Positions 44,201 to 57,200 of a stretch of 64,000 bases of DNA are shown piece by piece. Both the position numbers and the translations under genes were made by a program. The notes under the pieces were generated by a model that had not been told where the DNA came from, ran no database searches, and was given only the letters and a program-made list of their open reading frames with translations. The stretch's first letter is position 1; every line of letters starts with the position of its first letter. The DNA is from Bubalus kerabau (taxonomy: Eukaryota; Chordata; Mammalia; Artiodactyla; Bovidae): the NCBI RefSeq assembly GCF_029407905.1, contig NC_073633.1:25806501-25870500 (forward strand), given 5' to 3'.

Positions 44201-44560
44201 GTGCTGCTATTTACATTGAACAGGAGGGAGGAGACGGAGGATGGAGAGCAACGCTGGAGGTGGGAGGCGGAGCTATCCCAGCACTTAAAACCCCTCGCTA
44301 AAAGGGAAGCACGTTCGTTTGTGCTAGAGGCACTCTCCTGGAACCACAAGGGATAGTGCGGTCTGTGCCCTGAGGATTGACGGAGATCCGAAGAAGGAAA
44401 ACAAGGACAAGAAAACAAGCGAGACAGAAGAGGACCTCTGGAGAAAGCGGAAGGCAGGAGACGGGAGGGGGAAGGAACCCACGCCAGGTGGAAACAGGAC
44501 CCGGAGCAAACCGGTCGGGTCCACTGAAAGAGAAGAAAGTAGCTGAGGATTGCCTTTTTT
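44200..44560 (+). promoter_or_regulatory. SLC7A8 promoter and start of 5' UTR (likely)
   Basis: GC-enriched, purine-rich block 0.5-0.85 kb upstream of the SLC7A8 start codon. It contains GGGAGGCGGAGC near 44266 and scattered CpGs between 44400 and 44530. No convincing TATA box. I infer a TSS in about 44290-44400, with a continuous 5' UTR to 45060, because no acceptor-bounded first coding exon is needed. Confidence 0.4.
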
Positions 44561-45060
44561 CCTTTCAGTTAATGAAAACGACTTTTATCCTCATAAAAGG
44601 CTAAGGGGAGGTAAAGACAATCTCTGTTTTCTTAGGGGTATAGCTGAGGGAAATCCAGACTACCTCTTTGAAGCTCTGAAATAAGCCACTGCCTGGTACA
44701 CAGTGCAAAACGGTCCTGCTTTCTGAAGGCTACATCCCTTTCAGGAGAATTCCAGCCAGAGTAGCTGGTGCAGTTCTATTTTTACATTTAAATGTCTGTG
44801 TCTCACCCCCCGCCCCCATTTTAACAACACTTTCCTGTTTGTAAGCACGAGGGACAAGAAAGTGTCAAGACGGAATAGGTATATTTGGATCGTTCGCTTT
44901 TATCTGCCTGGGTCTTTTATTTTTTTTAAAGAGGGTAGGAGTGGTCCTTATCACGGAAAAGGACGTTTCCATTTGGAAGGCTCTCTCTCTAAATATATTT
45001 ACACCCATATGCATTTAGAAAGAGAGATCCCTTTCGGAGGTTGAAATCCTATTGAGAAAC

Positions 45061-45202
45061 ATGGAAAAAGGAGCCAGGCACCGGAACAACACTGAAAAGA
45101 ACCACCCAGGTGAGAGCGAGTCGCAGAAGGCTGATTCTGGAGGGGGCGGAGTGGCCCTGAAGAAAGAGATTGGATTGGTCAGTGGTTGTGCTATCATTGT
45201 AG
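45061..45202 (+). CDS. SLC7A8: SLC7A8 coding exon 1
   Basis: 142 bases: Met1 to Val47 plus one base of Gly48. Cytosolic tail with a GGGG run, then KKEIGLVSGCAIIV, the start of TM1. Donor GTGAGT at 45203. The N-terminal tail is three residues shorter than the human one I recall. Confidence 0.95.
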
Positions 45203-48200
45203 GTGAGTCCAATTCCTTTTCCCACCGACCATTCCTCCCTGTCTGGTGGTCCTTTTGTAGAACCTTAATCCCTCAGTCCCCCAGCCCCGCAAAGCACTGT
45301 TTCTGTGTCCTGCTCCCTTAGAAAAGGGTTGTCATTCACCTGTGCTTTCGCCTGCACAAACGGATTAAGTTTGAGAGGTACAGGAAGAGTTGTATATCAT
45401 ACATCTCTTCCCCCAAAGCAGTCAGTTCTGTCCAGTGTTTGGGGAATGGAGCACTTAAGGGACACACTCCTGGCTGATGGTCAGTGTTGCCTGCAAGCTT
45501 GTTGAAAATATAGGTCTCTGGACTCTACACTGAAAGGTTGATTCCAGTGATTTAAGGTAGGACTGGGGAACCTAGATTTTAACAGGCTTTTCTGCAGCCA
45601 TCTCCTTAACAGGCTGTGGATTGGCTTTTGAGACGTATTTAGGAGCTATTTGGTTTTACTTTATATGCGACTATGGGTCTAGGGGGTGTGTAATAAAAAT
45701 AGCCACAACAGCAGTATAAGGATGCCTTGCCTTTCTCTAGCTTTCGCATCTTATCCAGCACTTTCTCTTGTGAAGTAGATGTGACAGGGCTGTTATTCCC
45801 ATTTCATGGTGAGGAAATAAATTATGGAAGAAAAGAAGTGACAGATTGTACCTTTCTGTAATTGTGTAGTTGGCAGCTTCTCTCATTGCTTAGTGGAGTT
45901 GTGTAATATCCATGTCTCTTACCTCATGGAAGACCCTGTGAGGTTCTGAAGGGAAACGGGAGTAATTAGAATGGGGAGTCCGGCTGAAGGCTTTGAAACT
46001 GAGGAGCATCAGTGTCCCCGAGAATGCCAGTGCAGGCCATTCCAACCCTGTAACTGCACTCTACCAGGCAGGGGTCCTAAATATGGCCCTGTCTCTAGAC
46101 AACACAGTCCTCTTTCCAGACAGCCACTGTAGATGGATGTGCAATGCTTCATTACTGCCTTTACTCCAGAAGGTGAGAGTTTCTTCTGCTGTCTTTGGGA
46201 GTGGGCCTTACCTTTTCCCCAGAGAAAGGGGTACCGGATAGTTAGGCCAGATCGGTTTCTGTGCAGACTTCCTATTGAAGGCTTGTAGAAATGGCAACGC
46301 ACTCCCAGTGTTATTGCCTGGAGAATCCCAGGGATGGGGGAGCCTGGTGGGCTGCCGTCTAAGGGATCGCACAGAGTCGGACACGACTAAAGTGACTTAG
46401 CAGCAGCAGTGTCCTGATGCCCACAGACCAGTTTCTCTGGATAACCCCATGGTCCTTATGGTAGCACAGAAGCATTTTGGCAACTAAGCAATGCTGACAT
46501 TGGAGAACACCCTTGAAATCAAATAATATCAGTACAGTATTCAGATAATCCTCTTCACCTCTGCACCCAGGCTTCAGTGTTATCTCCATTCAGCTTTCAA
46601 AGTGGAATGCTGCTGTATCTAATTGACTCTGGTAGGTTTCCAGGCATCTACAGTTACAAGTAAGGTAATGTTATTTTAAAATATTATAGTCAGGATTTTA
46701 ATCTCTCATTACCTTTTCTGTATCTCGCCTTTATTGCAACTGCTCTAAAAAAATGAGATCAGCAAAGTACTCAATATGTACAGCATATGCCAATTTAAGG
46801 TCTATAAATAGCCCAGAGCTATTACCTCTTTCACAGTTTGACTGAGAGGATTAAGTATTTTCCTTCCTTTGGGAAGATTCTGATTCATACACAGATGTTT
46901 ACACCGACATGCACTCGAGCACAATCAGACCTCCTTCCTGCCTTCAAAACCAACCTCCTTCAAAGGTTGAGGATATTTTCCTATATAATGAGCTTTTTTT
47001 GGTCTTTTTCTTTAGCATTTTTCTAAGACTGTGAAGAAATGGGAGTGTCCAGGTGTAAGAGCTATGGCTTTTAGTTGGGTGAATGCTACTAATGATTTGT
47101 CCACAACCTCATGGATAGCACTTCAGTGTAAGAGTAGTCCCAGTGCTCCTATTGGTATTGTAGCAAGAAGAATAATAACTCTGGTATTCTATGGTGAAAA
47201 GAGGCCCCAAATATGTGATTTCAGAGAAATCAGGATATTATTCCAAAGTGCAAGAATCCTTGTAGAGTTAATAGTCATGATTGTATCTCCAATTAAGCTG
47301 AGACACACATTTCCCCTTTAGGGTGTTGTGGGGGCAAAATCCTTTCCACTTCCCCTGCCGTGTGGCTGTTGATTTACAAATGTGCTGAGTAGCTGCCCTG
47401 TCCTCTAGAGGGGTTTCCGAGTAGATGACAGTGATTCAGGTTTTTTCAAGACCAAATGCAAAAATAGAAACGGCATTCTGCACATGAAATTCAGTGATCT
47501 AGTGTTCAGTATCAACGCTGTGGAAGAAAGAATTCGAAGGTATAAACAGAAAGGAAATTTCCTAAGTGAATTAGATCACGAGGTATGGAAAACTAGCAGC
47601 TGCCCCAAATTGATCTCATATCCAGTTAACTTAGGGATAAGTTAAACTGTGTTTCATGAAAGGTTGTAAAAGTTTCATTCACAGTCAGCATCAATGATTT
47701 AAAATAGGAATATCATAAGGACTTCCCTGGTGGTCCAGCGGTTAAGAATCCGTCTGCCAATGCAGGGGTTATGGGTTCGATCCCTGGTCTGAGAAGATCC
47801 CATATACCTCAGGGCAGCTAAGCCTGTGCGCCACAACTACTGAAGCCTGAGCACTGCAACAACAGAGACCACGGGAATGAGAAGCCCGTGCATCACGTGG
47901 AAGAGTGGCTTCCACTCACCACAGCTAGAGCATGCCCATTCATAGCAACAAAGACCCAGTCCAGCCATAAAGACATAAATAACAGTTTTAAAATAAAATA
48001 GGAATAACAAGATGGTCGGTGTTACAGAAATATAAAATGAACCAGTAGAAGATGCTTGCTCTAGAATTATTTATAATCTAATCGGAGAGATAAGTTTTAT
48101 ATGCATTAGACAAAACATTGGAAATTTATGATACAGTTGAGTTACCTAAGGAGGAAAAAGTTAGGTGAATGGTGAGAAGCACAAAGAAAGAGAAGTTCTT

Positions 48201-51200
48201 GCCGAGAACTAGATTAAGAAGGCTCTTGAAGGACATGGAGAAAGATGAAATAGAGAAGATAATTCTGGGAGATTTGGTAGGTAGAAGGACGACAACTAAA
48301 CTGTTATTTCCTTGAGCAAAACAATGTGTCGTATATATCTCTGAATCTTTAGTGCTTAGCAGAGTCCCTGACTTGAAATAGATACTCAAATGATTGTTGA
48401 ATTTAATTGACCCTTCGACAAAAATGTGAAGACAATAGTAATAAAGTGTTTATTTGAATGGCTGTTGGAAACCTAACTTGAAAATCTTTTAAGCTGGGAA
48501 TAGTTTTCATCAACTTGGAAATGAGGTTGTCCAGTTTTAATTTTTAAACTTCACCTTTGCCCTAATTTAAGCAGGCTATTGCTCGCCACATGTTTGGCCA
48601 AAGAAACCTGTTGGTAATAGGTGAACTTAGATTTCTCCTTGAATGTGGAGCCCCCCTCAAAATCTAAAGAAAGTATGAAGGAGCCACAAAATTCATTAAT
48701 TAATGCTATCAAAGCTACTGTTATTATTAAAAATTTATTATATGCCAGACACTTGTCCAATTGTCAAACATATATTCTTTTTTTTTTTTTTTTTTTTGAG
48801 TATTTATTTATCTGGCTGCACCAGGTCTTAGTTGCAGCATGTGGAATCTGGTTCCCTGGACAGGAATCGAACCTGCGCCCCTGCATTGGGAGCATGAAGT
48901 TTTAGCCACTGGACCACCAGGGAAGTCCCACATTGTCTTATTTATCCTTCACAATAATCCCATATGGTAGGCACTTCTTAGCCCTTCCTCCACATAAGGA
49001 AATAGAGGCTCAGAGAGACAAGAAACTTGGTGAGGGTCACACAGCTGAAAAGTATTAAAGATTCAGACCTACAGCTTGTCTAAATCCTAAATCAAACTCA
49101 CAAGCATTATTCTCTACTCTCAATTGTCATGTCCTAAAAGAGGTGTTTGCCTTCAGATCCTGTGCAGAGGTCCTTATTTGTTTTTATAGACGAAGCACTC
49201 AGTGTTGTGTTCCCTGCAAGGAAGTGTCCCAGTGTAAACAAGATCTGAGCAATCAGTTGAGAGTAGAAGAAGTACCAGTACAGCTGCAGGAAGACTTTGG
49301 TGGAGGGGGTTGGAGCCTGAGGTGTGCTGGCTCCATTACTGCAGGATGTGGTCAGCACAGACTGCGCTTCCATCGACTCTCCCACAAGCTCACTCTTCCT
49401 CTCGGGACCGGCATTCTCTACTGGAAAAACCAGAGCTTTCCATAAACTTTTTATATATATTCCCATATTTAATCCTGACCACAATTCTGTGGAAACAGAT
49501 ATTATAGCTCTGTTTTAAACATGGGGAAATGGAGTCTCAGATCCCAGAGGACTGACTGCTGAGATCTTCTGACTCCAGAGTCAAAGCTCAGCCATTCCCT
49601 GTTTCCAATCGGTAACCAAGGGAGGAGGGAGGGAGGCTGGTGTGTCTTGTGTGGTGGGGGAGTGGGCCATGCAGGATCATAGCCCTGACACTGCAGTTGG
49701 GAAAGGACATGGGTATCTGATACTGGAAAAGTTGGGGGAAAGCTTTTTTAAAAGGCCGTTTGTCAACAAAGAAGCATACTATAGGTATAACCATGCTGAA
49801 ATGGCACTGGGCTGATTTGGAAATATTTCAGGTTCAAAAGATTTTCAGACCCATGTATTTTTACACCATTTTAGAAGATGTTACATTTTAGTCTCTGATT
49901 TAATGTATTAGCTTTCTAATCCCCCAAATGTCTATTGGATATTAACCAGAGGGCTGGAGTGTGAAAATTCTTCTCAAATTTGTACTTCAGTTTTTTTTTT
50001 TCAACATGAGAGGGATTAGGATTTGGTTCATTCAGGAGGAAAACATTTTTGAAACTCTCATTGTTCTCAAAGAAAACTTTGAGACAGAAGCCAAGTAGGA
50101 TACTTTTCAAAACAAACACATCTTGGTAAACAGAGAGAGGCTATGCTTAGTGGTGTAATAATAATTAGTAGCTACCATTTACTGAACACGACCACATACC
50201 AGATCAGTGCTTTATAAGTATTCTCATCTAAGTCCATGAAATAAGTACTGTTAAGGAAAGGGTAGAATTGAATGAATAAATAACTGGCGGTGGCAGAGCC
50301 GGGATTCCCACTCAAGTCATTGAACTCTGAAGCCACTGGGCTTAATCAAAATGTCCCACAGGGTGGCTGGAACCAGGGATCCTGTTGCTTCCTACCTCCA
50401 GGAACCAGGGAGCTCAAGGAATAATCTAGTTGAGGCAGGGCTGCTGGCAGGGCTACAATATGCTCTCTCAAAGAGCAGAGTTATACAGAATAAATGATGA
50501 GCAGGAGACACTTAGGGTACGGGAAAGAAAATAGAAACCCAGCAGGTAAAAAAGATGTCCAAAGAAACAGAATCAAACAACCCATTCTATTTAGAAAAGC
50601 AACAACAACAAAAACACCCTGTACCCAGATCAGATGACCTTCTCAGAGAGGCCAGCACCACATATACACACCACTTTTTCTGAATTAAATTGGCTTATTG
50701 AAGTAGCATGGTGGTATGGGCATCCTGGGTGAGACTTTCAAGTTGCCCAGATACCGGGGTTTTCTGCTGTCCTCTGCTGGTTAATCCAGCAGCAGAGCTG
50801 CCTACCAAGAAAGCCTTAGGAATGTCTGTTGTTGCTCTTGTTGTTGGTTGTTGTTTTTTGTTTGTTTATTTGTTTATTTTTGGCCACACTAGGTCTTCAT
50901 TGCTGCCTGCTGACTTTCTCCAGATGCAGTGAGTGAGAGCTTCCCATTGCAGTGGTTTCTCTTGTTGCAGAACATGGGCTCTAGAACATGAGGGTTTCAG
51001 TAGCTGTGGTGTATGCACTTAGGTGCATGTGGAATCTTCCTAGGCCAGGGATTGAACCTGTGTCTCCTGCTTTAGCAGGCGGATTCTTAAACGCTGGGCC
51101 ACCAGGGAAGTCCTTGTTTGGTTATTATTGTTTGGAGATGCTGCTGCTGCTAGGTCGCTTCAGTCATGTCCAACTCTGTGTGACCCCATAGACGGCAGCC

Positions 51201-54200
51201 CACCAGGCTCCCCCGTCCCTGGGAGGTATCACCCCTCCAGGTGAGAGGGTATCAAAAAAGCAGGAATGAGCAAATAACCCCAAGAATATATCCTGAACTA
51301 TCCAAAACAACCAAAAGGAGTTCATCCCTTCTAATTTTTAACGCCCAGCTGAGAGAGTGCAGAGCAAGAAAGACCGTGCCTTGTTCCCCTCCCAGAACAT
51401 GTCTGCAAAGGAGGCCCCCTGGGCTCTTCTCCCTGGAAATCTGTAAATGACAAAGTGCAGGCTGCTCCCTGGCACAGGTGTGGGGGCTACTGGTCACAGG
51501 ATTCTGATCATCCTATATTTTAACATTTAACAAATACTCATTCAGCATTATATGCTAGGCTTTGTGCTAAGCACTGGTGAATTTTATTTCTAAGAAGCCA
51601 AATTGTGCCTCAAGTCTATTTTAAGCTGTTATATTTATAGAATGAATGAAGTCTGAGCTGAAAAACTTAATCAGTCACATCTCATCCCTCATCCATTGTC
51701 ACGGTCTCAACTCTTCACATTGGTTTCCTCCCTGCGGTTATATCTTCAGCATTACCAGTGACGTCACTCCTGGGGAGAGGGTTTCATAATGCGCCTTGAG
51801 ATGTTCTGGGCAACCTCACACTGAGCAGCATATTGTGAAGGCCGATTACCCAGGGGGTGCTGCAGAATTGTTAGTGTACTTTTCTCACTATGTATAGACT
51901 TTCAAGGTGCCTGTACGTCTGTGAGATTCATAAATGTTTTAGCAGCCTCTTTAGAGTACAGTTCTGCATAGCGTGTTTAATCAGCAGCTGATACAGGCAG
52001 GTCAGGTTGTCTAGGGATAAGGAGACATTTGCAAGTGGGTCCTGATGCTGGGAGTAGAAAGCATATGATGAACTTTCCCATGATTTGTATCATGTTGTGG
52101 ACAGGGAGGAACCATTGTTGATATCAGAAAAGGAAGGGCTTTGGAGATAGTCTTGGGTTTGTAAACTGCTTTCCTATTTACAAGCTTTGTAACCTGGAAC
52201 AAGTTCATTGGCAATAAAATAGAAATTTCTTGTGAAATATTAAACTGGCCGGTATCCAGCAGTTTATATTCAATAAATATTAGTTTCTTTCTCTCCTAAG
52301 CTCATCCTCTACCACCCCCACTTCCCTTATCCGCCCACCCCCACACTCATTCATTTTGGTTCAAAAACAGATTAGATTGATCGGGTGATGGGAAGAACTG
52401 GCCAATTCAGTCCAAGTCTGACCTGTTTATCAAGTAGACAGTGTTTTTCCTTTTCTCTGTTGATCGAGTCTGCTTACTCATCAGCTTCTTGTGCTTCCCC
52501 TCTTCTAGGAAGCTTTTACTGAGCAGCCCCCACAAGTGATGTTGTCCATCCCTAATATCTTGTCATGTATTGCGATTGCTTTCCTGCAACTTCTCTCCCT
52601 GGTGGTGTCAGTTCTGAGAGCACATGCATCATGTCATCACTTCTCCCCACAATTTGCTGACGACAGGCACTGAGTCTTTCTCATTTTCATATCCTCATGT
52701 ATTCAGTCTGGCATGGAAAAGTGCATAGAAAGTATTTTTTGAATAATAGCAGCCAGTCTAAGCCAAACCGTCCATTAGAGATCTGTCTCCCAACAATGTG
52801 AATCTGCTTTCTCTTAGCCGCCTGTGGGATCTTAGCTCTCCAGCTAGGGATCGAACGTGTGCCCTCTGCAGTGGAAACACAGAGTCTTAACCACTGGACC
52901 ACCCTGAATATGCTTAACAAACTGAACTTACTGAACTGTACACTTAAAAATGGTTAAGGTGGTAAATTTAGTGTTGCATTTGAAAAAAAAGCCTTAGCTT
53001 AAAAATGAGTTATTCCCATAAACAATAAATTTTTACATTTAGCAAAAAACAAGCAAAACACAAAACATGCTAAATCTCCTCTAAGTTCAAATTTGAAAAA
53101 GACTTTAGAAATTAACATTGAGGCTTACCTCAGCCTCAGCACTATTACATTTTGGGCCAGATATTTTGTTGTTTTGGGGGGCTGTTCCATGCAGTATCAC
53201 TGGCCTCTATCCACTAGATTCCAGTAGCACCCCCTCACCAGCTGTGACAACCAACAATGTCTCCGGACACTGTCAGTTGTCCCTTGAAGGTGGGGAGATG
53301 GTGCAAAATTGTCCCTGGATGAGAACCACTGAGGTAGACAAAGCCTCTCACTGTTGGTGCCTGGTTTCCCAATCAGACAGGGAGACGCTGGACACCTGCT
53401 GTGAATCCTTAATGGGCACTTTTGAGGGTTCAGCAGACTTAGCCCCTCAGGCCAGGATGCCTGTCTTTCAGTGACTGGTGGGTGGTGGTTGGCTCCATCT
53501 ATTATATTAAAAATCCATGTGTGAACTAGTGCTTCCCAATTACGTTTTAAAGCAAGAATGTACAGAGTGGGTGCTCAATAAATACTTTTTGAGATGCAAT
53601 TACCTGTTGGCCACCCACCTGAAGCATCTAAAAATTATACCTAGACAAGTAAACAGATACTCAGAGAATGTTCTTCATGGGCCTGGCCCTGCAATGCTAT
53701 TCCAGAGCTAAACTTCCAAGACGAGACCATTATTGGTGTCTTCTAGAGACTGTCTCTACCCCTACTGTTGCAAATCCTAGCAACTCCTTATATTTGTGAT
53801 CATTAAGCAGATTATAAAGTGCTTCCACGCATGTATATTCGCCTTTGATCCCCACCACAACCTTGTGAGGTAGGCAAGGCAGGAGCAAGTATTCCTATTC
53901 AGCAGGTGTAGGGATGCTAAGAAAAATTCAGGCCACTCAGCTTGTGAGTGGCAAAGCAAGGACTCAGTGGCTCCTTTGACTCTTAAGTCTAGCACCCATT
54001 TCATTCTTCAGCAAGGAATCTAAACCAGCAGAGTCCTTAAAGCTCCTTCCACATCTCTGTTCCACAAGAGACGGCAACCCCACAGGGCGTTTTGGAGCCC
54101 TGACCTGCCGTCACCCTGAGGTGGCTATTTGTACAGTCCTGATGAAAAATGGAGACAGATGAGAGGCATGGTGAGCTTTTAGGCTTGCTGTGAGGATCAA

Positions 54201-57200
54201 AGCCTGGCCTCAATGTGCTGACCCCACTTCCATGCTGTTCTCGCAGTCCTGAAAATCCTGAGACCCTTCCAACCATTTTGTGTGAGAAATACAGAGAAGG
54301 TTCACCCTGGCTTTGTCTGGACATCATGGAAATGGACAGAACCTCCAAGGTCCAGGAGAAGCCCTGGCTAGATTCCAAGACTAGCATGAGTCAGTAGGGA
54401 AGGCCAAAGCCTTTCGGATCTGAGGATCTGTTGAGCAGTAGAAATCTGTAATTCCATGCCCTAGGACATTCTGTAAGGGCTGCAGCATTCTAGCGTGGAC
54501 AGGCCTGGAAGTGAGTAAGGCCTTAATAGGAATCACATGGGTATTGGCCCACAGGTGGAAGTCAGCGATTGTTCATGGCCAATGTGGATTTTCTCAATTC
54601 CAGCAGTTTTTCTAGTGGTGACTTGCCCACTGATGCAACTTGGCCCCTTCTTAATGGAGTGGTTCACTTGGCTTTTCTTTGACAGAACAAGCCAAGCTGG
54701 ACTTCATTGTCCAGGCATCCTAGGGCCCATTTTTTACTAGAGAAGATCTATGTGATAAGATGGTTATTTCCCTAATTGGGGTCGATGAAAGAGAGGATTG
54801 AAAACCCAACCAACCTCCAGTACCTTGGCTCTACCAGACAGTTGGACATCTTATTCTCGAGTGGCTTTGTAGATGATGAGTCTAAGAGTAAAACAATGGA
54901 GAAAAAAAATTCCCGCTGTAATCAACTTTCTTCCAACCTCTCATCAAGAAATGTTCTTTGTTGACTATCAAAGGCAGAAAAGCCCTTCCCCAGTTCTCCT
55001 TTTTCAAAGCCATTCCAGAAAAGTCTGTCTTGGACAGTGTAAAAGCCCTGCTCTTGAACAGTGTAAAAGTTAAGGTATGTGTTGTGTAATTTCTCGAGGA
55101 GAGGCAGCTCAGAGTAGGAGGAACCTCTGGGCCAGGAGTCCAAGAACATGGCCTCTCATCCAGGCCTTGCTACCTAATGCAGCATGTGACTTTAATCACG
55201 GCTCTTCGCCTCTCTGAGCCTCAGTCTTAACAAAGGTAAATAGGGATGAGAGTGCCTGACCTGTGCACCCAAGAAAGTAGTTGTGAGAATCAAGTAAGTA
55301 ATGGGCATGAATCTTTTGTAACTCATCGCTGAAGGTGGTATTGCAATAGGAGGAAAGAATCAGATCTGTGTTCCAGTTCTTTAACAAACAACTTCTGTGA
55401 ACCTTTCTCATTGTCTATAGGGTGGAGCATGTAAAACTGATAATTTTCAGGGAAAACCTTGAGGCTATGACGGTGACTGCTAATTTACCCTGTGATTTAG
55501 GCAAATAACCACCTCTCTGCATCTCAGGTTCTTCATCTGTAAAATGGGGAAAATAATACCTCCTTCATTTTCTCCATTTGGAAAAATGAGAATAATGGTT
55601 GCCCTAGTTTCTTTCCCTATAAAGTAGAGATGGTAATACTAGCCGGTCTACTCTCAGCAGTGGAATAAGTGGGTTGCTTTACTCATTTGCCTACAATACA
55701 CACTTGACATATTTCACAGGTTTCTGAGGTTCCAGATAAACAGGTGTATTAAACTGCTCCGTGGAGGTAAGTTGTAGATTGACATCAAACATTATTTATT
55801 CGCTTAACACTTATAGAGTGTTTATTAATACTTTGTGACATTTCACAGGTAAACAATACAGTTTCTGCTCTCATGGAGCTTACAGTCTAGTGAGGGAGAT
55901 ATATATTAATCAAATAATTACACTAAAGATTGTATATAAAAGGCATGACTTTTAAGTAAATGTAGTGTCAGTATTCTTTTGGCTCCAGTACATAGCTGTG
56001 CTCTAAGTGACATTCCTCTTCCTGTAGTCGTTCCAGAGGCTGCTAAGGAAGAGGAGACATCTGATTCTGATTTTCTAGGCAGTGGCTTCCTAGAATCAGA
56101 GCGAGACATTCCTGTCCTTTCCATCCCCCAGTTCTCAGTTTTGGTTAACATAATTCAATTTTTTTTTCCCACTTTTTATTTATTTTTTAAAATTTTACTT
56201 TTCACTGTGCTGGGTATTCGTTGCTGCATGGGCTTTTCTCTAGTGAGGCATGGGCTCTAGGGCACGTGGGCTTCAATAGTTTTAGGATGTGGACTCAGTA
56301 GTTGTGGCTCCTGGGCTCTGGAGCACAAGCTTGATAATTGTGGTGCACGGGCTTAGAGGCATGTGGGATCTTCCTGGATCAGAGATCGAACCCATGTCTC
56401 CTTCATTGGCAAGTGTATTCTTTTACCACTGAGCCACTAGGGAAGCCCCCCCAATTTTTTGGCCATGCTGTGAGACATTTGGGATTTTAGTTCCCGAACC
56501 AGGGATCATGGAGAAGGCACTGGCGGCCCACTCCAGTACTCTTGCCTGGGAAATCCGATGGACGGAGGAGCCTGGTAGGCTGCAGTCCATGGGGTCTCGA
56601 AGAGTCAGACACGACTGAACGGCTTCACTTTCACTATTCACTTTCATGCACTGGAGAAGGAAATGGCAACCAACTCCAGTATTCTTGCCTGGAGAATCCC
56701 AGGGACGGGAGCCTGGTGGGCTGCCATCTATGGGGTCGCACAGAGTTGGACACGACTGACGTGACTTAGCAGCAGCAACCAGGGATCAAACCCATACTCC
56801 CTGCTATGGAAGCACGGAGTCTTAACCACTGGACAGCCAAGAAAGTCTCTATTTTTTTTTCTCCCACTTTTATCTTTGTTATTTTAATTTGGTCAAAATC
56901 AAGATGGTTGATGGGGAGAACTCTTGTCCCAGTGCCAAGCCTCACCATCTGCTATAGCAGCTCCATGGAAGGACACATTATCCAAGAACCAGTGGAGACA
57001 GGAAGTGGTCAGATACCCAGAAAGGGCTTTTGGTCTTGGACCGCCCACCCTCCACCTGGGATGACCGGGTGGGGCACGTGCTCTGGAAATGTCAGAGCAA
57101 AACAGGAGAACCAAAGTGCTCACTCATCTCCACTGGGGTGTTTTCTAAGAACCCTGAAGTAGCACTTAAACATTCTTCATTACTGAGAAAATGAGATCTT

